From positions 558,001-622,000 of the forward strand of contig NZ_JAMXMV010000003.1 in assembly GCF_024055715.1 (NCBI RefSeq): a stretch of DNA of 64,000 nt, written 5' to 3'. The DNA comes from Actinoallomurus soli. Its GTDB lineage: Bacteria; Actinomycetota; Actinomycetes; Streptosporangiales; Streptosporangiaceae. Position 1 is the stretch's first letter. Each line of letters begins with the position of its first letter. A program made the position numbers and the translations under genes. Positions 42,509 to 57,500 of this stretch are shown one piece after another. The notes beneath the pieces are model-generated. The model did no database searches, was not told where the DNA came from, and saw only the letters and a program-made list of their open reading frames with translations.

Positions 42509-45500
42509 TCAGGTCGGGCGGTGCTGGCGTTCGTACGCGCGCAGACGGGCGATGACCTCGTCGGCGATCCGGATCAAGTGGTCGAGGTCGCGGCGGGGGG
42601 CGCGCACCGAGCCCGCGTTCCGCTCGTCGACGAGAGCGGTTCGGATCAAGGTGACCGCGAGCCGTACGGTGCGGGCGCCCGCGGCGTTGCCGTACTGGAG
42701 GAGGTAGTGCAGCGCCATGACCGCGTCGGCCTGCGGGTTGCTGGTCACGTTGTCGCGGAAGATCGGAGCACGGACGACATCGGGTGCCCGCCGCGCGACC
42801 GAGTCGAGGAAGTCGCGAACGGCGGTGATCAGATCCCCGCCGGAGGGAGCGTAAGCGCTGATCACCCGCACCGCCTCGGCCAGGCCCTCGTCGAAGGCCC
42901 GGCCCTCGGCGGTCTGGCGGTTGGCCCGCACCCGCTCCGCCCACGCGTAGTAGCGCCGTGCCATAACGGCGAACGTGCGGGCGATGCGCCTGTCCTCCTC
43001 GAGGCTCTGCCCGGGCGGACCGACATCGCGCATCTCCATCACGGCCAGGTCGATCGCGAGGGCGCCGTCGTTGTCGTCCGTATCCTCGAGGTCCGTGCGG
43101 ATGTTCAACGCGTCGTACTGCTCGACGAAGTCGAGGTCTTCGCTCAGCGGCAGCAGCATGTTGTCGGCGTAGTCGCCGAGGGTGATCGTCTCGTGGTTCA
43201 TCTTGTAGGCGAACAGGGGGAGCGGCTGCTGCTTCTTCTTTCGCGTGCGCTGCTCGTAGCGGCGGATGGCCGGGCCGAGCCGTTCCCGGAGGTCCGTCTC
43301 CAGCTTGTTCCGCAGCCGGTCACGGCCGTTCTCGAGGAACTCCCGGACGTCGCCCGGGAGGGTTTCACGGATGCCGGCGAAGGAGGTGCGCAACGGCCCG
43401 TGCACGTGGTTCTTCGGTAGGGCGAGCTCGCGTACGAACGAATCGGCCGCGGCGAAGGTGTGGGTGTTCAGCAGCGTCGCCGCCATCCGCACCTCGGCGA
43501 CACCCGGCACGTACTCCATCGCCGGAACGGCGAACCGGCCCACGCGCGGCCCCAGCCGTCTGCTGAGGTAATCCCGGGTCACGTCCGCACCGAACCGTGA
43601 CCCGGCGCGGAACGCCTGCCGCAGGTCATTCTTGGTGATGAACGCCTGGGCCTCGGCCAGGAAGGCGGGGATGAACGCGACCGGTATTCCCTCGGTGAGG
43701 TGCATGCGGGCCGTGCTCACGGACCCGGGTGGCCGCAGGATGGTCACGTCGTCCGCCCGGGGCCCGTACTCGTAGTCGGGGTCGTCGCCGAACAGCTCCC
43801 TCAGGGTGCTGCCGCGCGCATCCTTCCCGCTCGCGCCGTCCCGGAGGCGCTTCGCGTTGTTCAGCCGCCGCCTCACGTCGCTAAGGCCGTCGTCCACGAC
43901 CCCGGGGTCGTAACGGTTCTCCTCGCCGAACGGCAGCACCCGCTCGACGAGGGTGACCGCCTCGGTGATCGTGACCGACTTGTCCTTGACCCGTCCCCGC
44001 TTCGACGCCCGCGCCGACTGCCGCGAAGCGAAGTAGCGCCCACCGGCCATGACGATATGGCCCGTGTCGGTCTCGACCTTGACGCCGGTCCTGCGGTTGA
44101 AGACGAGGACCTCCCTCTCGCTCTTGAACGGATCACCCTCGTGAACGTGGACGATGAAGGGCCACTCATGCTCGGTGCCCTGTCCGCCCCCGAGCATCCG
44201 GGGTACCACATCCAAGGCGATCTGATATGCGAGGTCGGTGGCCAGTCCCCGGGGATCGGCGGGTCCGCCCTGCGGGATCTCGCGCAGCGCCTGTTCGACC
44301 TCTCCGCGGCCGACCCGGCCGTAGAGTTCTGTGACGCCGAAACTGGTCAGCCGGGAGTTGACCTCGCTTACGAGGTAGTCCGACACGTGGGTGCGTGCCC
44401 GTACGCCCTGGCCCGGCGGTTCCGGCCGGACGCCGAGCTGCTCGTGGAGGTCCCGGATCAGGCCTTCGAGGTCGGCCGTCGCGCGCCGCATGGCGTCGAG
44501 CCGGGCCGGCGCGCGACGATCTGCCGGCACGTCGGCGAGGCCGCCCGCCATGTGGGCGCTCCAGAAGCGGTCGGTCATCGCGCGCGTCTGCGCGTCGATC
44601 GCGGCCCTGGCGTCCGGATCGAGGCGCTCCCGCAGGGTGCGGTAGTCGGCCTCCGCGTGCTGGAGGCGTCGCTCCAGGAACCCGGCCAGCAGTGTGTACA
44701 GGCGGACGGACCGATCGGCGGTCGTCGGCTCACCCGGTCGAGGGGCCTCGGGCGTCGGGACGGCCCATTCGGCGATCAGCCGGTCGAAGAAGGCTGCGCG
44801 CTGCGGCGCCTTCGCCCGCAAGGTGTCGGGCTCCAGGAAATAGTATTTCGCCGTTTCGGACAGATCTTCGCTGGCGTTGGTCGCGCCATAGCGGGTGATG
44901 GGCCGTTCACCGGCGAAATCAGGCCAACCGTCCTCGGTCCAGCTGCCCACCATCCTGGCGAACTCCGGCAACCGATCTTTCAGCTCTCCGGCGATGCGCT
45001 TGGCGGCCCGCCACGCGCGCTCATCGGGCTCGCGCTCGAACAACTCCGGATCACGCTGCCTCAATGCCGCAATGGCCGCGGCATGTTTCGGCGCTTCGGC
45101 GGCGAGCGTGTCCGGCACCAGGAACGACGCCCTGATCGAGGTCTCGAGGTCCTCCGCCACGGTCTTGGCCCCGTTGTAGGGCGGTTCGACGCCGTCGCGC
45201 AGCTTCGGCCGTCCATCCGGCCCCCAGCTTCCGAACGCCTCGGTGAATTCGGGCAGGGCGTATTTGAGGAGCCCGTGCGCCAGTTCGTGGGTGATGGTGC
45301 CCTCGATCTCCCTGCGACCGCCGCCGAGGTCCTTCTTGAAGAGAACGGGGGCGTAAAGGCTCACCGTCTTGTGAGAGTCGATGTACTGCCCGGCCATTCC
45401 CATGTCGATCTCGCGATCGGTGATGCCGAAGGCCACGGCACCGATGTGGGTGACCTCCTGGGCGATCGCGGCACGGCTCGACCGTTCTCGCCGCTTGCCG

Positions 45501-48500
45501 AGAATCGGCGCGTAGTGCTTGAGGGCGGCATGGAGGGCACTCATCTCGTCCGGTGTCCACCGGCGTTCCCGGACCTTCGCGAGCACCTCCGCACGGGCTC
45601 GGGGGTTGCTCTCTTTGACCGCGGTCACCGCGGTACCGGAGTCCATCTCGATTCCGAACTCCTCGGCGATCGCCGACGGCTCGCCGCCCGGTCGGGCGGC
45701 CTGCTCGGCCGCCGCCTCGCTCGTGCCCTGCTTCCCGGCGTGGCCGACGGTCGGCTCATGTCTCTTCATGCCATACGTGCCGTCGGTCCGCGCCAAGGTC
45801 AGGGCGTCCACGAGGTTGCGCGTCTCCGGCCGGGAGTCCAGCGGCACCGCGCGGCCGGTCGGACCCGTGACGATCACCCGAACGTCGCCCTCCGGCACCG
45901 GCGTGCGCACACCGATGACACGGACCCGTTCCCCTGCCCTCGCCTGCGTCTCCAGCCAGAACAGGGACCCGCCCTCATTGCGCAACGCGAACGCACGGCC
46001 CGGCCCGTCCGGTGCTGAGACGAGGATGAACGCCATGGCGCCGTCTCCCAGTGACTCCACCACGGGCACGAGGTCCTCCGGCCGTGCGCCCAGCGGACGC
46101 CAGTCACCGCCCAGCGCCGCCGCCAAACGCGCCTCCGGCCGCACCGAACCGACCGTCGCGGCATCCCCGGCCACCACCGGCCGGCCGTACAGTCCCTGCC
46201 AGACCGACGCCAGCCGCGGCACGCAGTCCCGGGCCGACCCGTCCCATTCCGGCAGCATCGCGGTGAGCCGACGCTCCAGCCTCTCGGCCGGGGAGTCCGC
46301 CCGACGCGGGGCGCCCGGTGATCGGCCGGGGCTGGACGATGGCCCGTCCAGGGCGGCCCGGGGGGCGGTCGTGCCGCTTGTCGTGCGCGCCGGGTCGTCA
46401 CCGGTCTGAACGGCCCGCGCTGGCCGCCGTACGCCGCCGTCGCCCGCGTTCTCCTGGAACGGGTCGGCGTCGAGATTCGCGACCGGCGTGCGGGCCGCGG
46501 CCTCCGTGGCAGCGGCGTTCCGCGCCGGCGGTGGTACGGCGCCGATGCCGCCGCCGGTGGGCGGCGCGGGCCGTACCGGGGGTCGCGGCGCTGGAGACGC
46601 GGGCGGGGTCGCCGGCGATCCGCCGTCCGCGATCGGCTCGGTGCCGGCCCAGACGCCGGTGTACGGGCCCGGCGCCAGCAGCCGCACCAGCACGACCGGC
46701 CGGCCGGCCGGCGATCCGAACTCGACGGTGCTGCCGTCGGGTCGCAGGACGGCGATGCGCAGCCCCAGGATGGCGGCGGCCGCGGCCAGGAACGCCTCGT
46801 CCGCGTCGGCCCGGCCATGCGGCGAGGTCAGCGCGACGATGAGGGCACGCCCCTGGTAGTTCGTGGCACCGTCGGGCATGCGCACGGCGGGCCAGAACCG
46901 CTGCGCGCCGCTGTCCAGGTCGGCGATGAGCGTGTCCGCCAAGTAACGCCGCAGCTCCACCGGGGACGCCGGCCGTCCGCCGGCGGCCACGGCCGCCTCG
47001 GCGGGCGCCACCGCGTGCAGGGCGTGCACGACATCGTCGCCGGCCGCGAGGACCTGCACCGGGCGTAGCCCCATCCGCTCGAGCGCCGCCGCCTGCGGCC
47101 GCGTGAGCCCGTTGCCGTCGACGCCGCCGGTATCCGCTGCGGCCCCCGAGCCGCCCGACCTCCCGGCCGACGACTCGACCGGCGCCTCGGCTCCGGCCGA
47201 GTCACCGGCCGGCGTGCCGCCGAAGGCGGCCGCCTGCTCGTACGGCCACTCGACCTCGAAGTCGCCCAGCCCCTCCGGCAGCTCCGGCAGAACCGGGGGA
47301 CCTGACGTCGAGCCGGTCGCCGCCCCGTCCGGCCGGCTCTCCGGCTTGACGGGCTCGGCCTGCTTGACGGGCTCGGCCGAGTCGTCGGGCGAGGTGGTCG
47401 CCGGCGCGCTCTGCGGGTACCGGCTGATCGTTCCGTCGGCGTCGCGGGTGAGCAGTTCGACCGGTACGCCGGTCTGGGCGGTAAGCCGCTTCGCCGCCGC
47501 GGCGGCCGACGTCAGGTGGTCGGCGTGGGTCCACAGCCGCAGAGGCCGGCCGCGGAGCGCCGCCATGCCGCCCGCCCGGTCGATGACCTCGGCGGTGGCC
47601 TCGGGAGGCAGGGTGCCGCTCTCGGCCCACGACGCCGGTAGCTCGGCGTCGTCCAGGGGCGGCCGTTCCAGGTCCAGGCCGAGGTCGTTGATCAGCCGCC
47701 GGACCACCGTGGCCGGGACCATGCCGACGAAGCCGTCGGGGACGTCCAGGACGACGTGGTGCCTATGCGGGCCGCTGACGTGGAACCGGGCGTCGAAGAC
47801 GTAGTAGTCGTAGTCGCCGTCGCGCTGCCGGTTGGACTCGACGTAGTCGCCGGCCGAGTTCTTGTGCAGACGAGCGGTCCGGTTGTCCCTGCCGGAGGAC
47901 CACCCGCCGTCGATCAGGGGCTGGTCCGCACCCTCCTCAACCGGCTGGGCGAACTTGTGGCCGAGGTCGAACTCGCCATCGAAGGTCCATCCCCGTTCGG
48001 TCTCGTGTTCCCGCGCCGGTTCCTGGGAGTGCTCGGGGAAGTTGAGAGCAGTGAAACCGCCCCGGGTCATCCAGCGTCCTCGGGTGGGCACCATCTGTAC
48101 GGTGAGGTGGTCGCCGCCGACCAAGGGGATGCGGTACGTGCCGCGCAGCAGCTTGTCGATGTTGGCGGTGGCGTCGCGGTCGGCGAGGGCGATGTCAGCG
48201 GTCAGGCCGTCCTGCTGCGTCGGGTCGAACCTTCCGGCCGTCGGTGCGTCACCGCGCGCCACCGCCGTATCGTCGATCCGGCGCCGGGGCATCGCGGCGG
48301 CCGGTGCCCAATCCGCCAGGTGCTCGATCCCGGGCATCGTCATGGCGTGCACGTGCTCGGCGAGCGCGGTGGCCAGTGCCGTGGGAGCCGGCGGCGGTGT
48401 GCGCGTCACCGTCGGCGACACCTCGACCGGCGCCGCCGCCACAGCCGATGCCTCACCGGCCGCCATCGAGCCCGGTCTCGGACCGGCGGCGGTCAGGTGA

Positions 48501-51500
48501 GTGGGCACGAGGACCTTGGCCCGGCCGCGTACCTCCGCGGTGGCGGCCGCCGGAGTGGAGGCGGGGAACAGGCGCCGCCACACCCGGTGGGCCTCGCCTC
48601 CGGAGAGGACGTCCACGAGCGCGGGCACGAGCCCCGCCACCTGCGCGGTCCGCCGGGCGAACTCGCTCGGCGAGTACCGGTGGAACACCTCGACGCGGAA
48701 CCGGACGCCGTGCCGGAACTCCTGCGAGGTGTCCTTGGCCGTGGCGCGTCGGACATCGCGCGCGGTCGATCCGAGGCCGGCCTTCAGCCCGTGTCTGCGC
48801 TCGTACTTCGCGCTCCCACCGCCGGCCGGCCGCAGACCGAACGGCGCGGTCGCCCACCGGCCGTGGAGGAAGCCTCCGGCGTGCCAGGCATGATCGCTGC
48901 TCCGGTCCTCGCCGGTCTGGACGAACGCCTGTCCGCCGGTCGTCACCTTCACGTCGGGCCTTGGCCGCCGGTAGGTGACCGAGTCATCGATGGCGGTCAC
49001 GCGGATTCCGGTGTGCAGCGTGCCGTCCTTGCGGGCGGGCATCTTCAGGTAGTCCCAGACACGGCCCTCCCCCCACGTCTCGGCGGGGGTGGTGAGGATG
49101 CGGTGGATTCCGCGTCGGCGTGCGGTGCCGTTGCTGTACTCGTCGCGGATCGCCTCCTCGTCATAGGCCGTCTCGATCGCAGCGAGCACGTCCGGATCCA
49201 CGTTGCCGCCGAGCAGGGCCTCGATCGTGTCGACGACGCCGGCCGCGTCGACGTCCTCGACGTGCGCGGCGGCCACGGCCAGGTCGTCGTGGAGGTAGTG
49301 ACGTTCGCCCTTCGCGGACGGCAGATCCGCGCGGGGCGGCACGGGCAGGCCGTGGTCGGCGGCGAGGACGTACGGGACGAGGAGCTCGACGCCCCGGGCG
49401 ATCTTGATGTGCCGTTCGACGCGGTAGGAGACCCGCTTCCCCGCCTTCCCGAGAGCGGCGCGAGCGCGCTTCTCCGCCCCCTGAGCGATGGCGCGACGGA
49501 ACCTGCCCGTCCCCTTCACGTTGCGCCAGCGCCGGTACTCGATGGTGTAGACGGCATCGGCGCTGACCCGTTCGCTGTCGCCCGAGTAAGTGCCCAGGTT
49601 CAGGGCCAGCGCACCGCCCATGTCGCTCACGCTGCGGCCACGCGCCACCTCACCGCCGCCGATGACGCCGCCTGAGATCTGGCTGGCCGCCTTCTGACTC
49701 TGCTGGGCTTCGGCTTCGCCTTCCCCACGGGGAACCAACTGGAACACGGCAGCCGGGCCAGTGGAGGCGCCGAGAGCGTGATCGGCGGCGTTCTCTTCAC
49801 CGAATCGCAGATCGGCCTCGGTGTACTGCTCCAGGGTGGCGCCCTTGACCGTCTGCTCATAGCGGACGTTGAAGGTCCGCTTCCGGATCCTGATCTCCTG
49901 CCGCCAGCCATCGGCGGTCGGGGGCAGCGGAATCCGCAGACCACGGCCGCTCTCCAGGCGCCGGGCATTGGACTCCAGGAACGTGTGCGTCCCGGTGCGC
50001 GCAATGCCCTCCGCGGTGCCGTACCGGCGGCCGGCCGGCACGAGCGCGGCCAGCACCTGCTTGAACGCGTCGGCCTGCGGCGTGGCCCTGGGCACCCTGT
50101 TGTGCGCGGCCACCAGCTCGGCCATGTGCGCAGAGATCTCGCCGACGCCGATCAGATCGACGTGGATGCCGGTCAGGCCCTCCTTGGTGAGGTCGAACTC
50201 CTCGCCCTGGTCCTCCCCGAGCGGGGCGGCCAGCCGCCGGAAGCCCTCCTCGTCCATCGGCCCGGTCTTCACCGTGACCTCGCCGTAGGTCAGGATCTCG
50301 TCGGCGGGGAGCGGCTCGGCGGGCAGGTAGGCGTCGGAGACGGTGACGGCGGTCCAGTACTCGTCGCCGGACTGCTCCCATACCCGGGCCGCGACCAGGT
50401 CTCCGGACTTACCGATCGTTGTGACCGCTGACCTGTACACGGTCTCGTACTCGAAGCGGGTGACGTCTCCGTTCGTCCGTTTGCGGCGGTACTCCTTGGC
50501 CCCGGTACCGGTACCGACCTTGTGGTGCCGGGCACGCTGAGCCTTCCCATCGAGCAGGTGCACGTCCAGGCTGAACAGGTACTTGAGTCTGAGCCGGCCG
50601 CTCAGCTTGAAACCTGCGCCGACGGTTCGGCCCTTCTTGTCCTCGGTGTCCCACCCCGCGACGTTCTTGCGCTGGGTGTCCAGGCTGACGTTGACCTCGG
50701 CCACCGGGTCCCGGCGCAGTGCCCGCAGTTCGGGGTAGAGCACCGCCCTGAACGTGTATCCGCCGATCGTCACCTCGTGGCTGATGCCGCCATCGATGCC
50801 GTCCTGGAACGTGCCGCGGCCGCCGGGCACTCCGAACTTCATGGCCAGCGCCCGCGCCACGTGCTGACGCATTCCGGCGGACATCGTGCCCTCGACGCCG
50901 ACCGCACGCATCTGCCGGGCGAGCTCGTCGACGATCTCCTGGTAGGCCTTCTCCCGGCCCGGCATCTCCCGCACGATGCCCCCGCCCAGGCCGGCACGGG
51001 CGGCCAGCGCGAGCGGCTCGCGGGGGTGCACCACATGGTGCCAGGCCTGTAGCGGACCGTGGACCTGGCCGCGCTCGTCGAGAACGAATCGTCGTACGCC
51101 GGCCCGCTCTCCGCCCTCTTGCTCCTGCACACGCCTGCCGTCGGCGGCCAGCACCTGGATCCGCGGCTCCGCCAGCAGCGCGTCGACGGCCTCGTTCAGA
51201 GTGCGATCCTCGCCCGGCTCCTGCAGCCGTCTCCGCAGCGCATCGGTCAACTGGACCTGCGGTGTCCTCCCTGAGGCCAGGAAATCGGTGACGGCCGTCA
51301 GTCCCGCCGCGCGCAGGGGCGGCAGCAGATCCTCATGCCACCGGCGCGGCGCCTCGGCCGTCATGGGCCTGTCGGCCGCCGGATTGGGGGCGTACCAGCG
51401 CGGCTGCCGCTCGCCCTCCAGGTCGTCCATGAGCAGCGCGCCGACCACCCGGGTGTCCTCGTCCAGCACGTACCGCCACACCGGGCCGGGGCCACCGGAG

Positions 51501-54500
51501 TCCTCACGCGAGACCAGGATCGCGTGCTCGTCCGTCGGCAGGACCCAGCTGACGCCGGGATGCGCGTACAGCGCCTGCCAGCCGCCCTGCGCGTCGAGCC
51601 AGTGGGGGACGTACGCGTCGTGCAGCGCGGGCGGAAGAACGATCTCGATCGGCCCTCGGTCGGCCAGCGCGATGAGGTCGCCGGTGTCCCGTACGCCGCC
51701 ATCGAGGAAGGGCTCGGGCGGGCGTCCATCCGTGAACCGCGCCCTCAGCCGCCGCGCGAAGTCGGCCCAGAACGGCTCCGAACGCGTCGCCACGGGCTCC
51801 GGCGCGGTGGACGTCCCGGCGGCGGCCGCCGTCGGCTCCTGAGGTTCCGGACCGGCAGGCGCCTCCGGCCGGGCCGCCGCCGCATCACCGTTCGTCTCGC
51901 CCGGGACCGGCGCACTCTCCCCGATCACCTCCGGCCCCGCCGGCAGCCCCTTCTCGGACGCCGTGGACCCGGTCGGCGCTTCGGAATCCTCCGGCGCTCC
52001 TGGCACCTTCGGTTCCGCGGGGATGAGCCCTGAGCCGGTGAGCGCTCCACCGAGAGCGCTGCGCTCGAACTCCTTGGCATGCGCGAGGCCGATCCCCAGC
52101 TCGCCGGTGACCGGAAGGGTGAATCGGACGTCGCCGTGGTCGGACTTGACCGAGACCGTCATCACGAACTCGGTCTGGTAGCGGACCAGACGGTCCTTGC
52201 GCATCGTGGCGTTCTTGAGCTGGCCTCCGGAGGTCAGGGAGCGCCCGTACTCGCGCGAGGACCCCAGCTTCGGCAGATCGACACTGGGCGTGGCCAGATG
52301 GGAGCCGAGCTCGACCCCGAAGGCGACGCCCGGGGTGCCGCTCGCCCCGGTGCTGTGCTTCTGGCCGTCGCCGATCCGCACCGTGTCCGCGATGTCGTTA
52401 CGGAGCAGGACCTCCTCGTCGGTGGTCGCCACGTACCGCACGGTGCGCGGCTGCCCGCCGAACTCCAGATGCCCCTCGAACGTAGAGAAGGCGGACACCT
52501 TCTTGTCGATCAGGCCCGTGACCCAGCTGTCGGTCAGCCACCACTGGCTGCGGTCCTTGAACGTCTTCTCGTTGACGTACTCCTCGGCGATCTCCTGCAC
52601 GATCTCATCGACGCCCTTCGCCGGGAAGCCGAGGAAATCGAGGACGCTACGCAGCCCCGCCAGCAACGATTCGGGCACGATCGCGGTGACCGCATGGTCG
52701 AGACCGTGCAGCACGGCCGGGTTCACGACCGGCACGACCGGGTGCCCGCCGTTTCCGGGCGGCGCCGCGAGGACGGCGGCCTCGGCGGCGGACGAGTAGA
52801 CCTTGGGGAACGCCAGCCGCGCCTCCCCGGGGAGAAGGAGTTCCGGCCGCTCGACGCGGTTCACGGTGGCCCGCACCCGGATCCGCGCCGCGTGACCGTG
52901 CGCGGCGTTGGCGATGACCCGGTTCCCGGACTGGATCTCCATCAGGACGGTCTGCCAGGAGCCGTAGCCGCGCTCCGCCCCCACCTTGAAGACCGGCGAC
53001 ACGTGCGACAGAACCGCCTGCCCCGCCACCCCGAGGAACAGGAGCGGCTCGACCGACACGTTCTTCCCGCTTCGGCGTGCGCGCGAGACCTGCTCGGCGT
53101 ACGTGGTGTCGCCGTACTTGCTGAAGTACGTCTGGTGGCCCGGATCGGCCCCGGTGTCCTCCGGCGGCGCGAACTCCGTCTGCTCCACCGAGAAGGACAG
53201 CCTGACCCGTGTGCTCCCCTCGACGATCAACTTGCCGTGGAGCAGCAGCCGCTCCCACTTGGCCGGGTCCTTCTCGGCCAGCAACGCGAGAATCTTCTTT
53301 CGGACCGCACGCGCCGCGGACGATGACAGGCCGGCGGTGACGGCGTCGATCCAGCGGGCGACCGACGCGTCGAGCTTGCCGCCTGGCAGCGACCCGTCCA
53401 CCACGTCGGCGACCGACGACACGGAACCGTCACCGAGCCCGCCATTCGCCACGTACCACGGCACGAGCGGTTCCGGTGCGCGGGTGGACGGACCCGGGAC
53501 CTCCTCCGGCTCCTCGGGTATCGGTGACAACGGCCGTCGGACGGTCGGCTGCGTCATGGCCGTCGGGGCCGTCGGGGCCGTCAGGGCCGTCAGGGCCGAC
53601 TTCCCGGCCTGGATCGTCGTCGACGCCTCCGCCGACGACGCCATCTCCCACCGGCGATCGGACAGCTCAACCGCTTCAGTGCCGGGACGAGACCTGAACA
53701 GCTCCGAAGCCCGGCGGAGGAGGCCACGGGTCCACGGCCTGTCCCCACCAGACGTCGCCGGAGCAGGCGAAGTACTCCGCGCCTGAGGGATCCGCCAATG
53801 TGTCAAGGCGCGGATGCCCGGCACGTGGAACCAGCGATCCGCCCCGAAGGGGTGCGCTCCCCCGCGGATACCCACCACCGCACCGAACGGGCCGGAGTTC
53901 GCGCTCTGGGGACCGAGCCCCACTTCGCCACCCGCCGGAGCGGGCCCGTCGACCGACATCGCGTCCCCGGCCGGTTCGTCACCAGAGACCTCGGCCTCCG
54001 CGTGCGGAGATGTGAGCCTGAGCTCGACGATCGGCTCACCCGTCACCGGGTGAGTGCCCGCCCGGACATCGGTGACGTCGAACTCATCGTTGTCCAGCAC
54101 GTAGTAGAGGTCCCGCTGACCCGTCCCCACACCGAACGCACCGGCGGCGTGCACGGTTTCGTTCACCCGGGCCAAGACCAGCCGGCCGGGCTCCTGCGGG
54201 TTCTGCCGCGCGAGGGCCTCCAAGGCCGCCTCCGGCGAGCCCCACACCTTCCAGATCGCGGGCACGGGCACCCGCAGGCCCGGCTGCGGTTCGTGCGTCC
54301 ACCGCCACGCCGCCCAGACCGGCCGCCGCTCCTGCGGAAGACGCACCACGGCCCGCCGAGCCGTCTCCCGGACCAGGTCGGCCAGCTCGTTGGTCCCCTT
54401 CTTGGGCAGGCCGCCGAATCGCAACAGCGCGACGGCGTCCCGCGGCTCCAGACCGGCCTCGCGGGCCGCGGCCTCGACGCCCGGGCTGATGCTCCTGGGG

Positions 54501-57500
54501 ATCAATCGGTCGTAGACCTGCAGATGGGGCGGTGTCAGCGCCTGCACCGTACGTGGGTCGTTCAGCGCCGTCCGGAGGGCGAGCTCCCGGTCGAGCCACT
54601 CGTAGAACTCCCCGGCCTCGCCGTCCAGCACCCGGCGCACCGTCTCGCCGCCGTACCCCGCGCGCCACCAGGCCAGGACGATCTCGAACAACGACTCCCC
54701 GTCGGGTACGCGCCAGGCGATCACCGCCGCGAGGATCCCCTTGCCGTCATCGGATTTCGGCGCGAGGGCGCGGTAGGCGGAGAACATCGGGTTCATCCCG
54801 GTCGGCAGGGAGGCCGGGTCATAACCGCGCTGTTCCATCCGCGCCCGCCAGCCCCTGTCACGCGTCCGTCGCCGCATGATCTCCCTGTCCTGGGCGGGCA
54901 GCTGTCCGATCACCTCGCTGGCGAATGCGCGCAGCTTGTCGGCCACCCTCGCCCCCGGGCCGGGGATGCGTGGCAGCAGGTCGAGGGCCTCCTCCGCCGT
55001 CCGGAGCGTCTGCGGCCGCCGCCCCAGGACCGTGGCCACGGTCCGCTCATAGTCACGCCGCGCGGCGGGCCAGAGCGCGTTGCGATAGATCGCACCCATG
55101 CGCACGGGCTCGCCGGATTCCCGCGCGGACGGATCCTCCAGCTCCCAGTGAGCGATGGTTCGGCGCGTCGATCGGTCGAAGCCCCAACGGGTCTCGACGA
55201 GTCTGACGGACCCGGCGTCCAGGGTGTAGCCCAGCTCGCCGTCGTCGGACACCTCGCCGAGCGGGCCCGCGAGCCGCACGTTGCCCACGAAGTGCCGCAA
55301 CTCGACCCAGCCGGGCTCGGCACCCCGCGTGACAGAGGCCAATGCCTTCTCGGCCGAGCCGAAGACCTTCCAGATCCGAACCCGCTGCCAGTCCGACCGG
55401 CTCCGTTCACGGTCAGGGAAGGTCGCCGGATCGCCCGATCGCCAGGTCGCGGCCCACACCTCGTGTCGGCCCTGCTCCAGCTTCAGGGCCGCCTGCCGGG
55501 CGATGTCCGCCCGGAGCACGTCGATCGGGTCGCCGGTCTCCTGATCCGTCAGCTCCCCGATGTCCTGCAAGGCCGCGGCCTCCACCGCTGTCAGGCCCAT
55601 CTCGCCGGCTGCCTCCGCGACATCCGAGGAGACATAGGGGCCGAAAAGCTCTTCGTAGAGACCGAGATGCGGCAGGGTGAGCGCCGTCTCCGGGTAGGTC
55701 TGCTCGAGCCACTCGTGCAGGTCTGCGGCCTCGCCGCGCAGAGCGGAGCGCACCGCCTCCGAGGTGTACCCGGCCCGCCGCCACGCCAGCACGATGTCGA
55801 ACAACGGGTCGCCCTGAGGCACCCGCCAGGCGATCGTCGCCGCGAGGATGCCCCTGCCGTCATCGGTGTCCGGGGCCAGATCGCGGTAGGCGGAGAACAA
55901 CGCCTCGACGTGATCGAGCGGCTCGTCGGCGACCCGATGGCCGCGCTCTCCCATCCGCTGGATCCAGACCGCGCTGCGCGATCCGATCAGGCTCCTGAAG
56001 CCGTCGAGGGGATACCGCTCCCGGACTCCGGCGTCGAAGGCGTGCATGGCGTCGCTCAGATTCGGCGAGGGCTCCAGGCCCAGCAGGTCCACGGCGGCAT
56101 TCGCGGCGTCCAGCGCGTACGGAGCCAGCGACGCGGCGACGTTCGTCTCGAACCGATCCCGCGCGGCGGGCCAGCTCTCGTCGGCGTACAGGGGACCGAG
56201 ACGTACGGGCGGGCTGAACGGGATCGGTTCCCCGATCACCTTCATCTCCTGCAGCCGGTCCCGCTCCGCCGCGATCTGCGCGAGATCCTCGTCGGAGGGC
56301 TCATACAGCCGCTCGGCCTGGGAATGGAGCTCCTCCATCATGGCCGCGAGGGTCGCGTGGTATTCCTGCCGCTCCTCCGCTGTCGGCGTCCCCCCGTTTC
56401 CGAGGTAGGGGATCCTCAGCTCGACCTTCGGCATGCCGTCATCGCCACCGAGGAGCCTTTCACGGGCGGACGGGCGGGATGCCCTGCTCAGATCGGGAAG
56501 GGCGTCCTCGACGAGCCCGTTGAGCAGGTAGTTGCGAAGGAGCAGATCATTCCCGACGGGCAGCCGGTCACCCAGCTCGAAGACCTGACGTCTCCGCTCG
56601 CTGAAGCTCCCGAACACGAGCGCCCGCCTGGTCTCGATCCAGAACTCCTCGCGGAACTCCTCCAAGAAGTCTCGTGCCCGTCCCGTAAGGCTCCACAGGC
56701 CCTTGACCTCGTCGTACGACCAGGCGGCCGCGGAGTTGTCCATCCCGACCTCGGCACCGAAGTGCGCACTGTAGGACATGGCGCCGCGCAGGTAGAGCAT
56801 CGCCGCGTGGAACCGGACCTCCTGCACCGCGCGATCGGGCAGGTCGAGTAGCAGGTGGAACCCGATGTCGTCGGCGACGACCTCGGTCTGTTCATGACTG
56901 AGGAAGGACGCGGCGATCCTGTCGCCGAATCGCACGGCTTCGGCGAGATGGGTTCTGAGCAGGTCTCTATAGCCTTCACCAGGCGGAAGGTGCTCGAGGA
57001 ACCGCCGCAGGAACAAGTGACCCACTGCGGGCGGTACGAGGACTGTATGGTCCGGGGCGTACGTGTTCTGAGCGGTCGTTCCCGCCGACGGTGCGGGGAA
57101 CAGCGGTGTGTCGTTCGGCGATCCCACCACCGGATAGTCCGGTGAAGAGGTCCTGGACGTGCTCCCCGCTTCCGGGCCGGAAGCCGCGCCGCTCGATGTG
57201 CTCAGCGGGTGGTCGCGCAGGACGGCAGTGGCGTCGACGACGTTCTCGATGATCCGCGCATAGCGCGCCGGCATCTCCTGGGAGGGGTCCCAGGCCGCCG
57301 CCGACATGATCCCGTCCGACCGGACCGTGCTCACCGCCTCGTCGGAGACGGACGAGCCGCTTCTCTTGCGGAAGACGAACCTCTCGTCCTCGTACTCGTC
57401 CGGCAGGCCGAGGTAGTGCAGCACCTCATGCAGCAGGGCGCGCAGCGAATCCCCCAGCCCCCATTGACGGGCGTCGGGTCTCCACTCCTCCTCCTTCGCC

